From: Streptomyces sp. NBC_01198
GTDB taxonomy: Bacteria; Actinomycetota; Actinomycetes; Streptomycetales; Streptomycetaceae
DNA length: 64,000 bases
Assembly: GCF_036010485.1 (NCBI RefSeq)
Contig: NZ_CP108568.1
Coordinates: forward strand, 744,001-808,000
Reading direction: 5' to 3'
Shown: one piece after another, positions 51,715 through 60,182 of the stretch
Layout: the number at the start of each line of letters is the position of its first letter
Numbering within the stretch: the stretch's first letter is position 1
Notes under the pieces: generated by a model
The model's input: the letters and a program-made list of their open reading frames with translations, nothing else
What the model was told of the DNA's origin: nothing
The model's database searches: none
Program-made: the position numbers and the translations under genes

Positions 51715-52419
51715 ATGTCCACCGAACCCCCGCAGTCCCCCGATCCCGGAGCCCCGGACCTGTCCGCGGCTCCGGGCACCTTCCAGGCCACCGACACCAA
51801 CCGGGTGGAGGCCTTCAGCGACGGCGTCTTCGCCGTGGCCATCACCATCCTCGCGCTGGAGATGCACACTCCCCCGCACAGGAGCGGTGATCTCCTCTCG
51901 GCGCTACCGCACCAATGGCCGGTTTATCTGGGCTACTTCACCTCTTTTGCCTATATCGGCGTCATCTGGCTCAACCACCACCAGGCGTTCACCCGCATCC
52001 GCGTGATGGACCGGGAACTGCACGTGGCCAACCTCGCGCTGCTCTTCACCACCGCTTCGCTGCCCTTCCCGACCGGCGTGCCGGCCGACGCGCTCCAGGA
52101 GAAGTTCGACGGTTCGGACGTACGTACCGCCGTCGTGCTCTACGCGCTCGTCGCCGCCGCGATGTGCGGCAGCTGGGCGTGGATCTACTTCCACCTGGCC
52201 CGCGGTCGCGGCCTGCTCGACGCCTCGGTCAATCCCGGGTTCGTCCCCCACGGGCTCGCCCGCTCCGCCGTGGGCATCGTCGTCTACCTCCTCGGCGGCG
52301 GTCTCGGCTGGGCCCTCAACCCCGGTGTCGCGCTGGCGGCGTTCGTCCTTCTGCCGCTCTTCTACTTCACCTCCACCGGAGGCATCTTCCACTGGCGCCG
52401 TCGCACGCCGTCCCCGTGA
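51715..52419 (+). CDS. TMEM175-family (DUF1211) potassium-channel-like membrane protein
   Basis: 234 aa; ATG with GAAGGG six bases upstream. RVEAFSDGVFAVAITIL in the first helix is the TMEM175 signature (F-S-D in the pore). Five to six hydrophobic segments: ~45-65, WPVYLGYFTSFAYIGVIWLNH, ALLFTTASLPF, TAVVLYALVAAAMCGSWAW, GIVVYLLGGGLGWAL, AALAAFVLLPLFYF. Family members form dimers or tetramers of single-repeat subunits conducting K+ or protons. It sits between two broken FAD oxidoreductase genes, which suggests the region has been rearranged. Confidence 0.9.
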   Translation: MSTEPPQSPDPGAPDLSAAPGTFQATDTNRVEAFSDGVFAVAITILALEMHTPPHRSGDLLSALPHQWPVYLGYFTSFAYIGVIWLNHHQAFTRIRVMDRELHVANLALLFTTASLPFPTGVPADALQEKFDGSDVRTAVVLYALVAAAMCGSWAWIYFHLARGRGLLDASVNPGFVPHGLARSAVGIVVYLLGGGLGWALNPGVALAAFVLLPLFYFTSTGGIFHWRRRTPSP

Positions 52420-52440
52420 GGCCGGGCGCGGCAGGACGCG

Positions 52441-53090
52441 TCAGGCCGTGCCGATCGGCGGGATGTTCTCGTTGAGCCGGAACACGTTCTGCGGGTCGTA
52501 GACGGACTTCACGGCGCGCAGCCGCTCGTACGCCTGATAGGTGTAGCCCTCCTCCACCCGAACCGGCGTGCTGCCGGACGAGGTGAAGTTGAGATAGGTG
52601 TGTCCGGTACTCCACGGCTGGAGCCTGGCCAGCGCACCTTCCGCGTAGGCGGTCGCCGGGTCCCCTTCGGCGGGCGGTCCCATGGACAGGATCCAGACCG
52701 CGAACCGGGCGTCCCGGTTCCCCACCGCGCCGGCAGGACCGACCTGCCGCCCGAAGGCGCCGCCGAGGTGGCGCAGTTCGAAGAACTCCACCGGAACGTC
52801 CGCCTCAGGTCCGGCCAGTTCGACGATCGCCTCGAACGTCTCCTCGGTGACCTCGGACAGCATCCCCCGGTGCTGAGGACGGCGACCGGCAGGCCGTGCG
52901 CGGTCGCGAAGCGGACCGCGTCCTGGACGTCTGCCGGCCGGTGCGTGATGGACAGGTTGAAGGTGGCGCACTCGGCCTGGTACCCGTCGTCACCAGGCCG
53001 GAACACCTCCCCCGCCACGTCCGTCACCAGTGCGGCGACGTCCTCGGCGGGGAGAGCGGGAAAACCTTCGTCGGTGGGGGAGGAAGTCAA
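52441..53090 (-). pseudogene. Decayed FAD-binding oxidoreductase, N- and C-terminal parts joined by a deletion
   Basis: The N-terminal frame starts with TTG (TSSPTDEGFPALPAED) and has EVFRPGDDGYQAECATFNLSITH and VQDAVRFATAHGLPVAV, the FAD-domain start; ~10 residues are missing after FNLSITHRPA. Near 52865 it shifts frame into MLSEVTEETFEAIVELAG, EFFELRHLGGAFGRQ and YERLRAVKSVYDPQNVFRLN, the C-terminal half. About 230 residues (PCMH end, substrate domain) are lost. Compare the intact relative at 31327-32727 and the broken one at 51281-51645, which kept the middle instead. Confidence 0.88.
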
Positions 53091-53256
53091 GGGAGTCGCC
53101 CTTCCTCCGTCTCGTCCCATGAAACAGCAGGCCCGGCCGCGCCGCATCAGTCGGAGCGCCCGGGCAGGGGACGGTCCGCGCATATGCGTGAACCGCATTG
53201 CGGGGCTGGTGATCGGTATTGGCGCTCTCCTGAACGGCAGGTCGAGACTCGGGGTC

Positions 53257-54429
53257 ATGTCCCTCAGCAGTGGGCCACTCGACGGTCTCGTCGTGGTGGC
53301 ACTCGAACAAGCCGTCGCCGCCCCGTTCGCGAGTCGTCAGCTCGCGGATCTGGGCGCGCGCGCCATCAAGATCGAAAGGCCCGGCGGCGGAGACTTCGCC
53401 CGCGGGTACGACAGGACCGTCAACGGGCTCGCGAGCCACTTCGTGTGGCTCAACGCCGGCAAGGAGAGTGTCGTAGCGGACCTCAAGACCGCGGAGGGAA
53501 GAACGCTGCTCGGCCGACTGCTGGCGCAGGCCGACGTCTTCATCCAGAACCTGTCACCGCGGGCCGCCCGCTCGCTCGGCGTGTCCGCGCGGCAGCTGAC
53601 CGAGCGGTATCCGCGCCTCGTCGCCTGCGACATCTCCGGATACGGCAGCGGCGGCCCGTACGAGGAGCGGAAGGCCTACGACCTGCTGATCCAGGCGGAG
53701 ACCGGACTCGTCTCCGTCACCGGCACGCCCGAGACCCCCGCGAAGGCCGGAATCTCCATCGCCGACATCGCGGCGGGGATGTACGCCTACGCGGGGATCC
53801 TGAGTGCGTTGCACCAGCGTCACCGCACCGGCCGGGGCACCGCGCTGGAGGTGTCCATGCTCGAAGCGCTGGGCGAGTGGATGGGATACCCGTACCTCTA
53901 CGGCAGGTACGGCGGGACCGCGCCGGCGCGGGCCGGGGCGAGCCATTCCACGATCGCACCGTACGGACCGGTCGCCACCAGCGACGGGCAGGCCGTCATG
54001 GTCGGTCTGCAGAACGAGCGCGAGTGGGCCGTCTTCTGCACCGGGGTGCTGCGGCGACCGGATCTGGTGGCGGACCGCAGGTTCGCCAGCAACGCGCTGC
54101 GCGTCGAGCATCGCCGCGACCTCGACCGGATCGTCGACGCGGTGTTCCGGGAGCTGGAGCCGGACGAGGCGGTGGTCCGCCTCGAAGCCGCCGGGATCGC
54201 CTACGCCCGGCAGCGGTCGGTGACGGAGTTCGCGGCCCACCCGCAGCTCGCTGCGCGGGACCGCTGGCGGGTCGCGCAGACACCCGCCGGGCCGGTCGAG
54301 GTACTCAAGCCCGCGGTGACGGCCGACTGGCCCACCCCGTCGGGATCCGTTCCGGCGCTCGGCGAGCACACCCGTGACGTGCTCGCGTGGCTGGACGCAA
54401 TCGACACAGAAGACGGAGAGACGGCATGA
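53257..54429 (+). CDS. Class III (CaiB/BaiF) CoA-transferase
   Basis: 390 aa; ATG with GGGG nearby. Typical CaiB/BaiF features: LVVVALEQAVAAPFASRQLADLGARAIKIE at the N-terminus, WLNAGKESVVADLK, DVFIQNLSPRAARSLG, and KAYDLLIQAETGLVSVTG with the catalytic Asp (~142, forms an aspartyl-CoA thioester). C-terminal YARQRSVTEFAAHPQLAARD is the usual ending. It moves CoA from a thioester donor to a carboxylic acid (dicarboxylate acceptor likely). First gene of a four-gene operon; overlaps the next by ATGA. Confidence 0.9.
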   Translation: MSLSSGPLDGLVVVALEQAVAAPFASRQLADLGARAIKIERPGGGDFARGYDRTVNGLASHFVWLNAGKESVVADLKTAEGRTLLGRLLAQADVFIQNLSPRAARSLGVSARQLTERYPRLVACDISGYGSGGPYEERKAYDLLIQAETGLVSVTGTPETPAKAGISIADIAAGMYAYAGILSALHQRHRTGRGTALEVSMLEALGEWMGYPYLYGRYGGTAPARAGASHSTIAPYGPVATSDGQAVMVGLQNEREWAVFCTGVLRRPDLVADRRFASNALRVEHRRDLDRIVDAVFRELEPDEAVVRLEAAGIAYARQRSVTEFAAHPQLAARDRWRVAQTPAGPVEVLKPAVTADWPTPSGSVPALGEHTRDVLAWLDAIDTEDGETA

Positions 54430-55940
54430 CGGGACAGCGCGACGACGGCGGCACGACCGCCGGCGACCAGGAGATAACGGCCCACCGGCTGCTCATCGGC
54501 GGAAAGCCCGTCGACGCGCTGTCGGGGAGGACCTTCACGACGGTGAATCCGTACACCGGCCGCGTCTGGGCGACGGCGGCGGACGGCGGCCCCGAGGACG
54601 TCGACGCCGCCGTCGCGGCGGCCAGGGCGGCCTTCGATGGCAAATGGGGCGCGCTGACCGGCTTCCAGCGGGCCGCCCTGATGCGGCGGCTGGGCGACCT
54701 TGTCGCCGACGACGCCGAGCGGCTGGCACGGCTGGAGGTCAACGACTCCGGCAAGCTGTACCGCGAGATGGTCGGCCAGATGAAGGCGATGGGCGGCTGG
54801 TACCACTACTACGCGGGGCTCGCCGACAAGATCGAGGGCCGCTCGATCCCGACGCCGAACCCGGACTACCTCGTCTACACCACACGGGAGCCCGTCGGCG
54901 TCGTCGCGGCCATCACGCCGTGGAACTCGCCGCTGCTGCTGCTGACGTGGAAGCTCGCTCCGGCGCTGGCGGCCGGCTGCACGATGGTCGTCAAGCCGTC
55001 GGAGCACTCCCCGATCTCCACGGTCGTCTTCGCGTCGCTGCTCGCCGACGCCGGATTCCCGGCCGGCGTCCTGAACGTCGTCACCAGCGAGCGGGGCGAG
55101 GTCGGTGCGGCGCTGGCCGGCCACAGCGGGGTCGACGCCGTCGCGTTCACCGGCTCGACCTCGACCGGGCGTGCGGTGGCGGCCGCGGCCGCCGGGAATC
55201 TCCACCGGGCGACGCTGGAGCTCGGTGGCAAGTCCGCGCAGATCGTCTTCCCCGACGCCGACCTGCGGGCCGCCGCGAACGGCGTGCTGTCCGGCGTGTT
55301 CGCGGCCACCGGCCAGACGTGCATGGCCGGGTCCCGTCTGATCGTGCATGAGGACGTCCACGACGAGCTCGTCCGGCTGGTCAGCGAGCGTGCGTCGGCG
55401 ATGCGGCTCGGCGACCCGCACGACCCGGCGACCGAGATGGGCCCGGTCGCCAACAAGCCGCAGTACGACAAGATCCTCGGCTATCTGCGCAGCGCCGTCG
55501 ACGAGGGCGCGGACGTCGCCTGCGGCGGGGGCGCGGACGGTGAACTCGGCGGTTACTTCGTGCGGCCCACCGTCCTGACCGGCGTGGACCCGGACGCGAC
55601 GGTGTCGCGCGAGGAGGTTTTCGGGCCGGTGCTCAGCGTCCACGCCTTCAGCGACGAGGCCGAGGCGGTGCGCCTGGCCAACGACACCCCGTTCGGGCTC
55701 GCGGGCGGCGTCTGGACCAGGGACGTGCACCGGGCGCACCGGGTCGCCGGACGGGTCCGGGCCGGGAACGTCTGGATCAACGACTACCGGGTGGTGGCGC
55801 CGAGCGTGCCGTTCGGCGGCTTCGCCGACAGCGGCATCGGCCGGGAGAACGGCGTCGCCGCGATGGACGAGTACCTGGAGAACCGTGCGGTCTGGGTCCA
55901 GCTCAGTGGCCGCACCCGGGACCCGTTCGTGATGGGATGA
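54426..55940 (+). CDS. NAD(P)-dependent aldehyde dehydrogenase
   Basis: 504 aa. ALDH motifs: TVNPYTGRVWATAADGGPED (N-terminus), VVAAITPWNSPLLLLTWKLAPAL, FTGSTSTGR (cofactor loop), the general base in TLELGGKSAQ (~E265), the nucleophile GQTCMAGSRL (~C299), EEVFGPVLSV and WINDYRVVAPSVPFGG. Full length. It overlaps the CoA-transferase stop by ATGA. In this operon it could oxidise an aldehyde to the carboxylic acid that the CoA-transferase then activates; specificity is inferred. Resembles betaine-aldehyde/2-hydroxymuconate-semialdehyde dehydrogenase types. Confidence 0.92.
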   Translation: MTGQRDDGGTTAGDQEITAHRLLIGGKPVDALSGRTFTTVNPYTGRVWATAADGGPEDVDAAVAAARAAFDGKWGALTGFQRAALMRRLGDLVADDAERLARLEVNDSGKLYREMVGQMKAMGGWYHYYAGLADKIEGRSIPTPNPDYLVYTTREPVGVVAAITPWNSPLLLLTWKLAPALAAGCTMVVKPSEHSPISTVVFASLLADAGFPAGVLNVVTSERGEVGAALAGHSGVDAVAFTGSTSTGRAVAAAAAGNLHRATLELGGKSAQIVFPDADLRAAANGVLSGVFAATGQTCMAGSRLIVHEDVHDELVRLVSERASAMRLGDPHDPATEMGPVANKPQYDKILGYLRSAVDEGADVACGGGADGELGGYFVRPTVLTGVDPDATVSREEVFGPVLSVHAFSDEAEAVRLANDTPFGLAGGVWTRDVHRAHRVAGRVRAGNVWINDYRVVAPSVPFGGFADSGIGRENGVAAMDEYLENRAVWVQLSGRTRDPFVMG

Positions 55941-56752
55941 CGATGGAGACCACCGAATTCCTCGTCCCCGGGCCGGCCGTCGCCCTCGCCCGGCTGCTCG
56001 ACCTGCCGGCCGGCGACATCGAGCCGGGGTGGCCGCTGCCGCCCCTGTGGCACTGGCTGTACTTCCTGGAGCGCCCGGCGCAGTCCGACCTCGGACCGGA
56101 AGGGCACGACCGGCACGGTATCCCGCGTCCACCGCGCGACGGGCTGCGCCGGATGTACGCCGGTGGGCGTACCACCTCGCACCGCCCGCTGCTGCTGGGC
56201 GAGGAGGCCGAGTCGAGGATCGACGTCGTCCAGGAGCGGGAGCGGGAGGGACGGTCCGGCCGGATGACCGTCGTCACCACCCGCCGCACGGTCCGCCAGC
56301 GCGGAGAGGTCGCGGTCACCGACGAGGTCGACATCATCTACCGGGTCGCCACCCGGCTCGCCACGACCGCCGACGTCACCGAAGCCCCGGCGACCCCGGT
56401 CACCGGAACGCGTGTCGAGGTCGACGAGGCCTACCTGTTCCGATTCTCCGCGCTGACCTACAACAGCCATCGGATCCACTACGACGTGGACTACTGCCGG
56501 GACCAGGAGGACTACCCCGGCCTGGTCGTGCACGGCCCGTTGCAGGCACTGCTGATGAGCCGCGAGGCCCTGCGCCGTGCGGGCGACCCGATCGGCACGC
56601 ACTTCGCCTACCGGCTGGTCGCCCCGCTCATCCTCGGCCAGGGCCTGGTCGTCGACGCCGCCGAGCAGGACGGCGTCACCACGGCCCGGGTACGTGACCG
56701 CCATGGGCGGACCACCGCGTCAAGTCGCCTGACCTGCCTGGACGCCGGGTGA
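55937..56752 (+). CDS. HTD2-type hotdog hydratase (mesaconyl/itaconyl-CoA hydratase-like)
   Basis: 271 aa, ATGA overlap with the ALDH gene. Double hotdog fold: N-terminal half WHWLYFLERPAQSDLGPEGHDR, GLRRMYAGGRTTSHRPLLLG; C-terminal half FRFSALTYNSHRIHYDVDY and YPGLVVHGPLQALLMSREA, the active-site segment (H-x-x-H-Y-D, D at the end of the central helix region). It matches proteins annotated as HTD2/FAS1-like dehydratase (COG3777), which include mesaconyl-C4-CoA hydratase of Chloroflexus. Adds water to an enoyl-CoA; the product here would be a malyl- or citramalyl-CoA-like thioester. Confidence 0.85.
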   Translation: MTMETTEFLVPGPAVALARLLDLPAGDIEPGWPLPPLWHWLYFLERPAQSDLGPEGHDRHGIPRPPRDGLRRMYAGGRTTSHRPLLLGEEAESRIDVVQEREREGRSGRMTVVTTRRTVRQRGEVAVTDEVDIIYRVATRLATTADVTEAPATPVTGTRVEVDEAYLFRFSALTYNSHRIHYDVDYCRDQEDYPGLVVHGPLQALLMSREALRRAGDPIGTHFAYRLVAPLILGQGLVVDAAEQDGVTTARVRDRHGRTTASSRLTCLDAG

Positions 56753-57597
56753 ACGCCCGATCAGGCGGGGCGGCGACGAGGGACGCGGCCGCCTCCTCGA
56801 CCTGGCTGTTCGTGCCCGGCGACCGGCCCGAGCGGTTCGCCAAGGCCGCCGCGGCACAGGCCGACCAGGTGATCATCGACCTGGAGGACGCCGTCTCACC
56901 GGACGCGAAGGACGGGGCACGCCGGGCGGCGGTCCGCTGGCTCAGGGACGGCCACGAGTCGTGGGTGCGGGTCAACGCGCCGGGGTCACCCTGGTACGAC
57001 CGGGACGTCTCCGCGATCGGCGGCCTGGCGGGCCTGCGGGGAATCGTCGTCCCCAAGGCGGAGAAGGTCTCGGACCTGCGCGCACTGGCCGTCAGGGTCG
57101 CGTCCTACGTCCAGTTGATCGGGCTCGTGGAATCGGCGGGGGGCGTCCTGCACGCGGCTGCCCTCGCGCGGTGCGAGGCCGTCGCCCGGCTCGCCTTCGG
57201 TGCGGTCGACTTCGCTCTCGACATCGACGCCGACGAGACCGACGAGGCGCTCCTGCTGGCCAGGGAGGCCTTGGTCGTGGCCTCGCGCGCCGCGCGGAAA
57301 CCCCCACCCCTCGACTCCGTCACCACGAGCCTGGCACCCGGAGCGGCGGCCTCGGACGCCCGCCGGGCGCGGGCGCTGGGCTTCGGCGGGAAACTGCTCA
57401 TCCATCCGGCGCAGGTGGGCCCGGTGGCCGAGGCGTTCCGGCCGACGGACGTCCAGGTGCGCTGGGCGCGCGGAGTCCTCGACGCGGCCGGCCGGGCGGC
57501 CAACGGCGCCGTCGGGAAGGACGGGCAGATGCTCGACCGGCCGGTCGTCGACCGCGCCCGGCGCATCGTCGAGCGAGCAGCGGGTCCCCACCGCTGA
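56749..57597 (+). CDS. CitE-type CoA-thioester lyase (HpcH/HpaI family)
   Basis: 282 aa; GTG start overlapping the preceding TGA. Motifs: WLFVPGDRPERFAKA, QVIIDLEDAVSPDAK (metal-binding Glu-Asp), SWVRVNAPGSP (CoA-binding Arg), LIGLVESAGG, LAFGAVDFALDID (second metal ligand), and GGKLLIHPAQVGPVAEAF near the end. These lyases cleave malyl-CoA, citramalyl-CoA or 3-hydroxy-3-methylglutaryl-like thioesters into acetyl-CoA or propionyl-CoA plus glyoxylate or pyruvate. Last gene of the coupled operon; its role is to split the product of the hydratase. Confidence 0.9.
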   Translation: MNARSGGAATRDAAASSTWLFVPGDRPERFAKAAAAQADQVIIDLEDAVSPDAKDGARRAAVRWLRDGHESWVRVNAPGSPWYDRDVSAIGGLAGLRGIVVPKAEKVSDLRALAVRVASYVQLIGLVESAGGVLHAAALARCEAVARLAFGAVDFALDIDADETDEALLLAREALVVASRAARKPPPLDSVTTSLAPGAAASDARRARALGFGGKLLIHPAQVGPVAEAFRPTDVQVRWARGVLDAAGRAANGAVGKDGQMLDRPVVDRARRIVERAAGPHR

Positions 57598-57626
57598 AGG
57601 CCCTCCCGGCCCGTGACCTGGCATCC

Positions 57627-57697
57627 CATCCGCCATGCGTCCCGCGCATGGCAGCGGCGGGAACACGCACTTCTCATCGTGCCCGCCATGGCGGATG
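57627..57697 (+). promoter_or_regulatory. Leader with two mutually exclusive hairpins
   Basis: Segment A (57627-57639, CATCCGCCATGCG) can pair with B (57645-57652, CGCATGGC) or with C (57687-57697, CATGGCGGATG). A-B is an 8-bp stem with a 5-base loop; A-C is an 11-bp stem over ~49 bases. Located between the lyase gene and the MBL gene, it could be an operon terminator, an attenuator, or chance. Confidence 0.4.
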
Positions 57698-57776
57698 CTG
57701 AAAGTCCCGTGACGCAGGAATAGTCATCCACCTTTCCACCCGCACGAATCCGTCATCACCATCCAGGAGCCACCGC

Positions 57777-58610
57777 ATGCCCGCCACCCCCGCACTTTTG
57801 AATTCCCTCACCGTGGGAGACATCCGGATCACCTATCTTCCTGACGGAGCCGGCCATTTCTCCTACGATGTCTTCCCCGGGTCGTCGCAGGAGTGCTGGG
57901 CGCGCCATGCCGCCCAGACCAGCGACGGCCGCTGGGTCTGCAGCATCGGCGGTTTCCTCGTCGAATCCGGTGACAGGAAGATCCTCGTGGACCTCGGATT
58001 CGGCGACGCCGTACTGGAGGTGGAGGGCTTCGTGACCGCCAAGAGCGGGCGGCTGCTCGCCAACCTCGGTGCGGCCGGCCTCACTCCGGCCGAGATCGAC
58101 ACCGTCGTGTACACGCACATGCACGCCGACCACACCGGCTGGACCGCCACCGGGGACGCCCTGACCTTCGCCAACGCCCGGCACCTGGCCGGGCCGGGCG
58201 AGGTCTCCCACTGGATCGGCCGCGACGACGAACCCTTCTCCCCGGCAGGGCAGTTGCCCTTCACCTCGAACTTCGAGGAGTCCAAGGACGGCGAGATCAT
58301 CGCGCCGGGCGTCGAGATCCTCCACGCACCGGGCCACACCCCCGGCCACCAGTGCCTGGTGATCTCCTCGGGGACCGAGCGCGCCATGATCCTCGGCGAC
58401 ACCCTCCACACCCCGGCCCAACTGCAGGAGCCCGACCTGAGCTTCATGTTCGACGTGGACCCGGTGCAGGCCCGCAGGTGGCGGGAGGACATAGTCGCGA
58501 AGCTGGCGGCCACCGGCACGACGGTGGGCGCCTGCCACTTCAGCGGATCGGCGTTCGGACGCGTGATGACCGGGCAGGGGCAGCGGTTCTGGGCTCCGCT
58601 CCCCGGGTAA
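57777..58610 (+). CDS. Metallo-beta-lactamase-fold hydrolase (AHL-lactonase-like)
   Basis: 277 aa. The metal motif THMHADHTGW is at residues ~113-122 (H-x-H-x-D-H); further ligands are His in APGHTPGHQCLV and Asp in MILGDTLHTP, and a late His in ACHFSGSAFG. N-terminal strand ITYLPDGAGHFSYDVF and SIGGFLVESGDRKILVD are typical of the lactonase/alkylsulfatase-like branch. It hydrolyses an ester, lactone or thioester; a thioesterase role linked to the adjacent CoA operon is possible but not shown. It has its own leader region and is followed by the LysR gene. Confidence 0.88.
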   Translation: MPATPALLNSLTVGDIRITYLPDGAGHFSYDVFPGSSQECWARHAAQTSDGRWVCSIGGFLVESGDRKILVDLGFGDAVLEVEGFVTAKSGRLLANLGAAGLTPAEIDTVVYTHMHADHTGWTATGDALTFANARHLAGPGEVSHWIGRDDEPFSPAGQLPFTSNFEESKDGEIIAPGVEILHAPGHTPGHQCLVISSGTERAMILGDTLHTPAQLQEPDLSFMFDVDPVQARRWREDIVAKLAATGTTVGACHFSGSAFGRVMTGQGQRFWAPLPG

Positions 58611-58766
58611 CCTTTGCCGATCACGGCGCCGGACCCTACGATCGGAGCATTCGACGTGTCGGCGGTCCGGCGCGTGCCTGAGGATCCGGTGGCAGGGCGC
58701 CGGCCCGCAGCGGGTTTCCCCGACCACCACGGCACGACTCCTGATGAGTGGGAACGGCGTGGGCGA

Positions 58767-59726
58767 ATGAGTCACGTGAGTCTGGACGAACTGCGCTCCT
58801 TCCTGGTGGTCGCGGAACTGCAGAACGTCTCGCGCGCGGCGGCGGTGCTCAACATCTCGCAGCCGGCACTGTCGCGGACCATCGGACGGCTGGAACAGAC
58901 CTACGGCGTCGAGCTCTTCGACCGGCCGAACCGCCGCCTGCGGCTCAACCGGTACGGCCGCGCACTGGTCGTCCGCGTCGAAGCCGCGCTGCGTGAGCTG
59001 GCGCAGGCCGAGGACGACATCGCCACCATGCGGGGGCCGCGCACCGGGACCGTCGAGCTGGCCTTCCTCCATTCGTTCGGGACGTGGCTCGTGCCGGGCC
59101 TGCTCGGGGAATACGCCCACGTCGACGCCCTGACGCGGTTCGCGCTCCACCAGGACTCGGCCGACGAGGTGGCCGCGCGGGTCGCCGACGGGCGGGCACA
59201 CCTCGCGGTGACGAGCCCGCGGCCGCGGGACCCGCTGCTCGACTGGGTGCCGCTGCGCCGCGAGCCCCTGGCACTGGCGGCGTGGCCGGAACATCCGCTC
59301 GTCGGCAGGTCCCGGGTGGAGCTGATGGACGTGCTCCACGAGCACTTCATCGCCATGCCAGGCGAGTTCGGGCTCCGGCAGACCACCGACGCGCTGTTCG
59401 CCGCGCGCGGGGTCCATATGGACGTGGTGCTGGAAAGCGCCGAGATCGCGACGATCAAGGCGCTGGTGCGCTCCGGGCTCGGCGTGGCCATCGTTCCCGG
59501 CGGGCTGACGGCACCGTCGGTCTCCGGCGTCGTCCTCCTCCCGCTGGCCGATGAGGACGCCTTCCGCACCATCGGCCTGTCCTGGCACCTGGACCGGCGG
59601 CTGCCCGCGGCGGCCGGCCGCTTCCGCGGCTGGGTGCTCTCACGGCCCCGTGAGGGTGACACCGCGCCATGCGAACCGCTGCCGTCCGCTTCCGAGGAGC
59701 CTGCTGAGCATGCCGACCGATCATGA
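58767..59726 (+). CDS. LysR family transcriptional regulator
   Basis: 319 aa from ATG (MSHVSLDELRSF); the frame extends ~50 codons upstream to 58614 without a ribosome site. HTH: SLDELRSFLVVAELQNVSRAA, VLNISQPALSRTIGRLEQTYG and LFDRPNRRLRLN. Effector domain with TVELAFLHSFGTWLVPGL and ATIKALVRSGLGVAIVPGG. Closest match is the YwbI/CynR-like group. It is not divergent from a target; the coupled CoA operon and the MBL gene directly upstream on the same strand are the likeliest targets. It overlaps the next, decayed gene. Confidence 0.9.
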   Translation: MSHVSLDELRSFLVVAELQNVSRAAAVLNISQPALSRTIGRLEQTYGVELFDRPNRRLRLNRYGRALVVRVEAALRELAQAEDDIATMRGPRTGTVELAFLHSFGTWLVPGLLGEYAHVDALTRFALHQDSADEVAARVADGRAHLAVTSPRPRDPLLDWVPLRREPLALAAWPEHPLVGRSRVELMDVLHEHFIAMPGEFGLRQTTDALFAARGVHMDVVLESAEIATIKALVRSGLGVAIVPGGLTAPSVSGVVLLPLADEDAFRTIGLSWHLDRRLPAAAGRFRGWVLSRPREGDTAPCEPLPSASEEPAEHADRS

Positions 59727-59751
59727 CGCGGGCCGGCCGGCGCGTGCCGGG

Positions 59752-60135
59752 ATGACGACCGTGCTGTGCGTCCCGCAGTGGCAGGGTTCCGCGTCGGGCA
59801 GGGCGCCCCGGCTGGCCGCCGGTGCGCGTCGCGCCGCCGAACTCGTCCACGCCGAGGCGGTGGTGACGGTGCCGGTGCTGGAGATCCCGGGCGAGACGGC
59901 CGCCGGGGTCCGGGCGCTCGACGTCCTCGTGCGTGCGCCGCTGGGCGACGGACCGGCCGGGCTCACCCCCGATCGGCCGCTGGCGCCCCGGCAGGTGATC
60001 GTTGCCGGCGAGCGCGCGGGGGACGCGTCCGAGCACGAGTACCTCGCCCGGACCGGGCTGCGCCGGCACGGCGTCGAGGACCTGGAGCGGGTCCTGGAGG
60101 GTCTCCGCAGGCTCGGCGCCACGCTGGCGGGGTGA
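59752..60135 (+). pseudogene. Remnant of an arginase-family protein with internal and C-terminal loss
   Basis: 127 codons in frame. TTVLCVPQWQGSASGRAPRLAAGAR and TVPVLEIPGETAAGVRALDVL match the N-terminus of actinobacterial arginase-family proteins. Directly after, APLGDGPAGLTPDRPLAP, QVIVAGERAGD and EHEYLARTGLRRHGVEDLERVL correspond to a segment ~100 residues further on. The metal-binding GGD-H and D-x-H-x-D motifs between, and the DLDVLDP segment after, are missing. It cannot bind manganese. Recognition is from memory of the family. Confidence 0.75.
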
Positions 60136-60182
60136 TCGGCGCACCGTCCACCGCCACCCCCGGCCGGAGGCAGGCGGTGTGC

